From an uncultured Acidobacteriota bacterium (GTDB lineage Bacteria; Acidobacteriota; Blastocatellia; RBC074), in NCBI GenBank assembly GCA_937967285.1, contig CALBSU010000109.1, positions 1-7,045 on the forward strand: a DNA stretch of 7,045 nt, written 5' to 3'. The position numbers and the translations under genes are program-made. How positions within the stretch are numbered: position 1 is the stretch's first letter; every line of letters begins with the position of its first letter. The notes beneath the pieces were generated by a model that ran no database searches, was not told where the DNA came from, and saw only the letters and a list, made by a program, of their open reading frames with translations. Shown in pieces: positions 1 to 7,045 of the stretch.

Positions 1-17
1 GGGCGCCGCACTCCATG

Positions 18-1151
<1,134 letters not shown>

Positions 1152-1153
1152 TG

Positions 1154-1160
1154 TTCCTCC
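1154..1160 (-). promoter_or_regulatory. Ribosome binding site of the glycosylasparaginase gene
   Basis: On the minus strand the sequence reads GGAGGAACA then ATG, a near-consensus Shine-Dalgarno four bases before the start codon. It fixes the start at 1151 and lies just outside the heptamer repeat, which begins (on this strand, ends) at 1170. Confidence 0.75.
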
Positions 1161-1166
1161 ATCAAC

Positions 1167-1934
<768 letters not shown>

Positions 1935-1963
1935 AAAATCTCTTTCCACCGAAGTGTGCGGAA

Positions 1964-1989
1964 GGGGGCGTCCAGGATCGTGAGCCCCC
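1964..1989 (-). other. G/C-rich hairpin between two genes of the run
   Basis: GGGGGC at 1964-1969 and its reverse complement GCCCCC at 1984-1989 flank a 14-base loop. It lies in the 65-bp gap between the YeaQ-type gene and the coiled-coil gene. No T-rich tract follows on the minus strand, so it is not a clear intrinsic terminator; it may be a weak attenuator or an mRNA-processing hairpin, or chance. Confidence 0.3.
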
Positions 1990-1999
1990 GTTCCGAGGA

Positions 2000-2242
2000 T
2001 CAGGCCTTCTTGAGAAGGCCGACGATGAAGAGCAGCACGCAGGCCCCGATGACCGCCGCCGCCAGTGTGCCGACGAGCCCGCCGGCGGTGATGCCGAGCA
2101 GGCCCAGCAGGTTGCCGCCGATGAATGAACCGACGATTCCGACCACGAGATTGCCGATCAGACCGAATCCCCCGCCCTTCATCAGAATTCCGGCAATCCA
2201 TCCCGCCAACGCACCGATGATCAAAAACCACAAGAGTGTCAT
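2000..2242 (-). CDS. GlsB/YeaQ/YmgE-family small membrane protein (transglycosylase-associated protein family)
   Basis: 80 aa, the usual length for this family. Three hydrophobic, glycine-rich segments are visible at about 2-20, 26-48 and 55-77, with the family signature of Gly-spaced helices (GALAGWIAG at 10-18, GNLVVGIVGSFIGG at 30-43) and a short Lys-Lys-Ala end. Members sit in the inner membrane and are often stress-induced; the biochemical function is not established, and the name transglycosylase-associated is historical. Start: ATG at 2242 preceded by AAGGAGAG (about 2246-2253), a good Shine-Dalgarno. It starts 28 bp after the stop of the M28 peptidase gene, with too little room for an obvious separate promoter, so co-transcription is likely. 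The last codons contain a perfect inverted repeat (2003-2020, GGCCTTCT/AGAAGGCC) that may fold in the mRNA. Confidence 0.9.
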   Translation of the reverse strand: MTLLWFLIIGALAGWIAGILMKGGGFGLIGNLVVGIVGSFIGGNLLGLLGITAGGLVGTLAAAVIGACVLLFIVGLLKKA

Positions 2243-2270
2243 GTTCTCTCCTTATTCAGAGATACCACAA

Positions 2271-3680
<1,410 letters not shown>

Positions 3681-3710
3681 TCGCCATGTACCTCGTCGGG
3701 TTATGAATTT

Positions 3711-3720
3711 TCGATATCGA
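3711..3720. promoter_or_regulatory. 10-bp perfect palindrome downstream of the M28 promoter
   Basis: TCGATATCGA is self-complementary and lies about 14 bases downstream of the -10 box on the minus strand, in the predicted 5' leader. This is where a repressor site could sit, but a 10-bp palindrome also arises by chance. Weak evidence. Confidence 0.2.
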
Positions 3721-3733
3721 TGCGAGTGAGCTG

Positions 3734-3762
3734 ATTATAGAAGGTCGCCGAGGTAAAGCAAA
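3734..3762 (-). promoter_or_regulatory. Sigma-70-type promoter of the M28 peptidase gene
   Basis: On the minus strand a perfect TATAAT is present (3734-3739). Seventeen bases upstream is TTTGCT (3757-3762), or TTGCTT with 16-base spacing; each matches only three of six -35 positions. Transcription would begin near 3727, giving a leader of about 46 bases before the ATG at 3680. The site lies immediately after a terminator hairpin, which supports a new transcription unit starting here. Confidence 0.6.
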
Positions 3763-3763
3763 G

Positions 3764-3798
3764 AAATTACCAACGGCAGGCCGGGCGGCCTGCCGTTG
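3764..3798 (-). terminator. Intrinsic terminator of the sigma/zinc-finger protein unit
   Basis: CAACGGCAGGCC (3771-3782) and its exact reverse complement GGCCTGCCGTTG (3787-3798) form a 12-bp stem with a four-base loop. On the minus strand the stem starts five bases after the stop codon of the zinc-finger gene and is followed by GTAATTTCTTT, moderately T-rich. Position and stem strength make a terminator the best reading. Confidence 0.8.
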
Positions 3799-3803
3799 AG
3801 GGA

Positions 3804-5018
3804 TCAGCGTTTGACGATCCTGTAGATCTTGTCTCGCCAGACCAGAATCAGCTGGTCGAGGTTGAGGAACTCCCGGATCTGCGGCTCGTCGGCGACGAGT
3901 CTTTCGTATTCGCGTGTGCCCCGCTCGATGCGGGTGATGCGCCAATACATCTTCTCGGGCTTGTAATCCATATCGATCCAGGTGCCGTTTTCGTAGCGAA
4001 AGACCTTGTCGCGCATCCTGTGGACGAGCTGTCTTGGGATCTCTTCGTCTTCCGGCTCCTCGACTGAGCGGCGCGGTTCGGGCCGTGTGACGGGCATAAA
4101 GCCCATGACGCGACCGGTCCAGCCGGGCCTTGCAGAGGGGATCGGGTTTCTGTCGCTGCGGGTCCGCGCGGCGGAGCGGCGATCGGAGGTCGAAACCGAA
4201 TGCATCGGGTTGTAGTCCGGCAGCGGATTGATGCGCGGAGCGAGCTCCGGCCGTTCAATTTCATCGGCGACCGCGGTCTGACGGCTTTCAGTGTAGGCGA
4301 TCGAGCTTGCCGACGTCCCCTGCGCGGAGGACCGCGTCGGGATGAACTCCTCGATCGGGCGCGGAACCAGCGGCGGCCTGATCGACTCGGTGCTCTGCGC
4401 CGGAGTCAGCCTGGCCGTCGAGACAGCCAGATCGCCGATCCCTGTCGAAAGCGGAATGATCGCGGGTGAATCGATTCGCGGTCGCGGGATACTGCGGGAG
4501 ATCGGGCTGGCTGGCTCCTCGGGTTGAGCGAGCGGCGCCTCCTGGCTCTCGGCAGTTTCAGCCGCCCGCACATCGTTCACGGCGACATCGGAAACGGGTT
4601 GAACGGAAGATGAGGGATCCTGCCTCCAGGGCCGAACCAGCAAGGTCAGGACGAGGACCGCGCAGACTGCTGCCGCGGCTCCCGCCACCGGCCAGTCCCA
4701 GCGCGCGCCCTGAATACTGCCGACTGCGTCGGCCAGGGAGCTCCGCAGACGCTCCCACAGCGAGGGCGGCGGGACTGCGGGCCGCGGTTGGACGGCGATC
4801 CGCGACAATTCGATCAGTTGACGCCGGCAGCCGTGGCAATCGGCCAGATGGGACTGGAAAACGACCAGCGAGGGTCCTTCCAGGGCTCCTTCAAGATATG
4901 CGCTCGCCGCGTCGGCATCCAGTCCGGAACATCGCTCATCGCCCGTCGCGCTCCGCCTGATGTGGCGGCGCAGCATCGATTCAAATTCCAGGGCTGTGTT
5001 GTTACGTTCGAGTGACAC
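3804..5018 (-). CDS. Zinc-finger (anti-sigma-like) single-pass membrane protein with disordered linker and C-terminal domain
   Basis: 404 aa. Seen, in order: an N-terminal zf-HC2/ZAS-type zinc finger (Cys30, His57, Cys61, Cys64, the HxxxCxxC pattern of anti-sigma factors); a transmembrane helix about 109-129; a long Pro/Ser/Arg/Glu-rich low-complexity linker about 132-330; and a compact C-terminal domain about 332-404 with alternating hydrophobic and aromatic residues (VFRYENGTWIDMDY at 339-352, ILVWRDKIYRIV at 391-402), probably beta-rich. Topology: finger in the cytoplasm, linker and C-terminal domain outside the membrane. Encoded 164 bp after the sigma-factor gene, so the likely role is to bind and hold that sigma factor and respond to an envelope signal through the C-terminal domain; this is inference. 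The C-terminal domain recalls modules I have seen at the ends of bacterial VIT/VWA proteins, not verified. The start is GTG at 5018 (an in-frame stop lies just upstream); ATG at 4976 is an alternative with GGAA nine bases before it and keeps the whole finger. Confidence 0.85.
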   Translation of the reverse strand: MSLERNNTALEFESMLRRHIRRSATGDERCSGLDADAASAYLEGALEGPSLVVFQSHLADCHGCRRQLIELSRIAVQPRPAVPPPSLWERLRSSLADAVGSIQGARWDWPVAGAAAAVCAVLVLTLLVRPWRQDPSSSVQPVSDVAVNDVRAAETAESQEAPLAQPEEPASPISRSIPRPRIDSPAIIPLSTGIGDLAVSTARLTPAQSTESIRPPLVPRPIEEFIPTRSSAQGTSASSIAYTESRQTAVADEIERPELAPRINPLPDYNPMHSVSTSDRRSAARTRSDRNPIPSARPGWTGRVMGFMPVTRPEPRRSVEEPEDEEIPRQLVHRMRDKVFRYENGTWIDMDYKPEKMYWRITRIERGTREYERLVADEPQIREFLNLDQLILVWRDKIYRIVKR

Positions 5019-5182
5019 TTCTTTTCAGGGTGAACAGGTTACGAAAACCCGCGATTACCGTCCTGCGGGGATTCCGGTCAGTCAGCATTCGGAACGGTCG
5101 GATCGACTCCGATTCAGCCGTACCAGGTCATTGAACGAAAGAAGAAAATAAACTTGCGCGTTTCCGGACGACAGGCGGCCTT
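5019..5182 (-). other. 164-bp gap between sigma-factor and zinc-finger genes, with a weak hairpin
   Basis: Sigma and anti-sigma genes usually overlap or nearly touch; here they are separated by 164 bp with no ORF of note. On the minus strand CCCGC/GCGGG (5065-5069 with 5048-5052) form a five-bp stem with a 12-base loop followed by TTTT (5044-5047), a possible weak attenuator. A smaller stem TCGGA/TCCGA flanks a five-base loop near 5098-5112. No convincing promoter was found in the gap. Confidence 0.3.
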
Positions 5183-6061
5183 TCAGATATGGCCCTTGGC
5201 GTTGCCGACCAGTTTGCGCACGTCCAGTTCGGTGCGAGCGGCGATCTGCAGGCACTCGGCCACTTCCGCCCGGCGCATGCCGTAACTGTTCTGAAGTATC
5301 TCTTCGGTCCTGCGTTTGACCTCGCGCTGAGCGCGCGCCAGCCAGCGACTGATGGTGGCTTCGTGAACTCCCATCAGGACGCCTATTTCACGCAGTGTCA
5401 GATCGTCGAAATAATAATGGTTGAGCAGCAGCCGGTCTCGCGGTTCGGCTTCGGCGAAGGCCTGTTCGAGGGCCTGCTCGGTCGCCCGGCGGAGCCGCGC
5501 ATCCTCGATGTCGTCCGGCTGGACGACAGGAGCCGAGAGAGCCCCGGCGTTGGCCATCCGGTCGAACTCCTCCACCTCCTCGACCTGCTCGAATCTGGAG
5601 GTCTGCCGTTTGCGGTCGATGAAAGCCTGGTAGATGACCGCGCGCAGCCATCCTCCCAGCGATCCGCGTCCCGAATAATGCGCCAGCTTGCTCAGACGGC
5701 GGTCGCCGTCCATTTTGATGCCGTAGAGTTCGCCGAAAACGAACTGGATGAGGTCTTCAGCCTCGGGGTCGTCACGCGTCAGCGAGCGGGCCGCGCCCTG
5801 CATTGAGCTGCGATATTCGCTCTCGAAGCGGCGCCATGCCGCCTCATCGCCCTTTTCGCAGGCGATGGCCAGACAGAGCTCGTCGCTTCTGAGTGAAGCC
5901 AGCTGCTGGGCGATCTGGTCAGCCCCGAACCCGTTGCGGAGCATGATCGAGGCGATCCGCTCGGCGAATTCGCGATATTCTACCCGATAGCGGTCAACCA
6001 GTCCGCGCCAGACGGCATCGATCTGCGAATCGTATTCCCGGATGAAATCGTCAATCTTCAT
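5183..6061 (-). CDS. ECF-type sigma-70 family RNA polymerase sigma factor with N- and C-terminal extensions
   Basis: About 292 aa from ATG at 6061, or 295 aa from TTG at 6070. Numbering below is from the TTG. It directs RNA polymerase to specific promoters. Seen: an N-terminal extension of about 65 residues, helical and charged; region 2 about 76-156, with AWRRFESEYR, DPEAEDLIQFVFGELYGI (DNA-melting/core-binding helix) and YSGRGSLGGWLRAVIYQAFIDRKR; a linker about 160-190; region 4 about 192-253 with LLLNHYYFDDLTLREIGVLM and the helix-turn-helix VHEATISRWLARAQREVKR; and a C-terminal tail of about 40 residues. Most ECF sigma factors are under 220 aa, so the extensions are notable. The GRGSLxGWLR and HEATxxRWL signatures recall the myxobacterial-type family Sig-70_gmx1, recalled not searched. 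Start: no strong Shine-Dalgarno; GAGG lies 12 bases before TTG 6070 and 21 before ATG 6061, so either is possible. The zinc-finger membrane protein downstream is its probable regulator. Confidence 0.9.
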   Translation of the reverse strand: MKIDDFIREYDSQIDAVWRGLVDRYRVEYREFAERIASIMLRNGFGADQIAQQLASLRSDELCLAIACEKGDEAAWRRFESEYRSSMQGAARSLTRDDPEAEDLIQFVFGELYGIKMDGDRRLSKLAHYSGRGSLGGWLRAVIYQAFIDRKRQTSRFEQVEEVEEFDRMANAGALSAPVVQPDDIEDARLRRATEQALEQAFAEAEPRDRLLLNHYYFDDLTLREIGVLMGVHEATISRWLARAQREVKRRTEEILQNSYGMRRAEVAECLQIAARTELDVRKLVGNAKGHI

Positions 6062-6176
6062 CAACAGCAAAGGTTATGCCATCCTCACGGGTCGGCGATC
6101 GTCATGCCTCATCGCTTCGCCGGTCAGGCGGTCGGTCAGGTTTCGGAGGTATGAAACCGGCCTCATTCTACCACGC
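6062..6176 (-). other. Intergenic leader between cutC-family and sigma-factor genes
   Basis: About 115 bp. It holds a small hairpin, GGTTTC (6139-6144) with GAAACC (6153-6158) around an eight-base loop, too weak and without a T tract to call a terminator. An 8-bp direct repeat CGGTCAGG occurs at 6121-6128 and 6133-6140. No convincing -10/-35 pair was found, so the sigma gene may be read from cutC or from a non-consensus promoter. Confidence 0.3.
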
Positions 6177-6902
6177 TCACCCTGCGGCGCCACCAGATTC
6201 TAATATTTTAACCAATTCGCGCACGCGCTCCGCTTCGACCGCTCCGTCCAGACGCTCATCTTCGCGGACGACCTTGCCGGCGTGATAATTGCGAATGGAA
6301 GTTCCCTGAACCAGCGCCCGGACTGCATCGAGATCGATACCGCCGCCGGCCATAATGCCGATCTCCGGTTGGGCTGCCTGCTCCCAGCTTTCAAAGCGAT
6401 CCACCTTTTCGACCCAGGGGTCCGTCCCGCCGCTGGTCAGTATCAGATCTATCCGGTCGTGCCGCTTCAGTTCCCCGATCGCCTGCACGGGATCCGGCAA
6501 CATCTCGAACGCCCGGTGAAAGGTGACCTTCAGATTCGGCGCCGCTGCAAGAAGTTGCTTGACCAGTGAATGATCTATTTCAATACGGCCGTTTTTATTC
6601 CGCAAAAACCCCAGAACAAGGCCTTCGATGCGCAGTTCATCGAAAGAACGCGCGGAGGCGAGCAAACTTTCACGCATTTTATCGTCGGGCACGAAAAAAT
6701 CCTCGACGTGACGAAGCATGACGCGGACGGGGATGGTTACCGCCGAGACGACATCGACGATCATATTAATAGATGGAGTCAGTCCGCCGAGTTCGAAATG
6801 GCTGATCAGTTCGATCCTGTCGGCCCCGCCCTGCTCGGCAGCGACCGCGTCCTCGACCGTACAGACGATAACTTCGAGAAGTATTTTTGATGGTTTGTTC
6901 AT
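6177..6902 (-). CDS. cutC: CutC-family protein (copper homeostasis protein CutC, TIM-barrel)
   Basis: 241 aa, close to the family length of about 240-250. CutC proteins are cytoplasmic TIM barrels; the name comes from copper tolerance in E. coli, but a direct role in copper handling has been questioned. Seen: LLEVIVCTVEDAVAAEQGGADRIEL at 8-32 region (E. coli CutC has LLEICCYSMECA...NGADRVEL), GGLTPS at 39-44, VTFHRAFEMLPDP at 126-138, ILTSGGTD at 154-161, and GIMAGGGI at 182-189. Different from E. coli: the RPRGGDF stretch reads RHVEDFF here (64-70), only one Cys (Cys14) remains where E. coli has a Cys pair, and the EVHSS region reads NYHAGKVV (205-212). Start: ATG at 6902; no clear Shine-Dalgarno, the nearest purine-rich stretch (GGAAAC at 6913-6918) belongs to the heptamer repeat that begins ten bases upstream. 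It does not obviously share a function with the sigma gene downstream. Confidence 0.93.
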   Translation of the reverse strand: MNKPSKILLEVIVCTVEDAVAAEQGGADRIELISHFELGGLTPSINMIVDVVSAVTIPVRVMLRHVEDFFVPDDKMRESLLASARSFDELRIEGLVLGFLRNKNGRIEIDHSLVKQLLAAAPNLKVTFHRAFEMLPDPVQAIGELKRHDRIDLILTSGGTDPWVEKVDRFESWEQAAQPEIGIMAGGGIDLDAVRALVQGTSIRNYHAGKVVREDERLDGAVEAERVRELVKILESGGAAG

Positions 6903-6907
6903 TTGTT

Positions 6908-7045
<138 letters not shown>

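Noticed and set aside
2003..2020. Terminator at the end of the YeaQ-type gene
   Set aside because: The inverted repeat lies in the coding sequence and has no T-rich tract after it on the minus strand.
4466..4960. Plus-strand open frames across the zinc-finger protein gene
   Set aside because: Arg/Pro-rich translations antisense to a gene with clear zinc-finger, membrane and C-terminal features; no independent support.

Overview
The window holds seven protein-coding genes, all on the minus strand, so transcription runs from high to low coordinates. No rRNA, tRNA, CRISPR array, transposase or phage gene was seen. The G+C-rich coding sequence, a Tat-exported glycosylasparaginase, a secreted M28 peptidase with a fibronectin III tail, an ECF-type sigma factor followed by a zinc-finger membrane protein, and heptanucleotide tandem repeats between genes together suggest a Gram-negative, possibly soil or aquatic bacterium. 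From memory of similar gene styles I would guess Acidobacteriota, but the sequence alone does not prove it.

Layout in transcription order: (1) cutC-family gene (6177-6902), preceded by a heptamer inverted repeat (6912-7045) that runs off the window edge; (2) sigma-70/ECF-like sigma factor (5183-6061, possibly from 6070); (3) zinc-finger, single-pass membrane protein with a long disordered linker and a compact C-terminal domain (3804-5018), probably the partner or anti-sigma factor of gene 2, closed by a strong hairpin terminator (3764-3798); (4) exported M28 metallopeptidase with an FN3 domain (2271-3680), with its own TATAAT promoter just after that terminator; (5) 80-aa GlsB/YeaQ/YmgE-type membrane protein (2000-2242); (6) exported proline-rich/coiled-coil protein of unknown function (1254-1934); (7) Tat-exported N4-(beta-N-acetylglucosaminyl)-L-asparaginase (18-1151). 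A second heptamer inverted repeat (1170-1258) lies between genes 6 and 7.

Functionally there are two blocks. Genes 2-3 form a regulatory module: sigma factor plus membrane zinc-finger protein. Genes 4-7 are closely spaced (28, 65 and 102 bp) and may be one transcription unit for envelope functions, with secreted peptidase and amidohydrolase activities suggesting breakdown of peptides or glycopeptides; this is inference. The least conventional signal is the pair of intergenic elements, each built from about four or more tandem heptamers, a spacer, and the same heptamers inverted. The two loci use different but related heptamers (AGTAGAA and ACTGGAA, 5 of 7 identical). The protein-coding content is otherwise fairly ordinary, and I do not see convincing evidence for a new multi-gene system.
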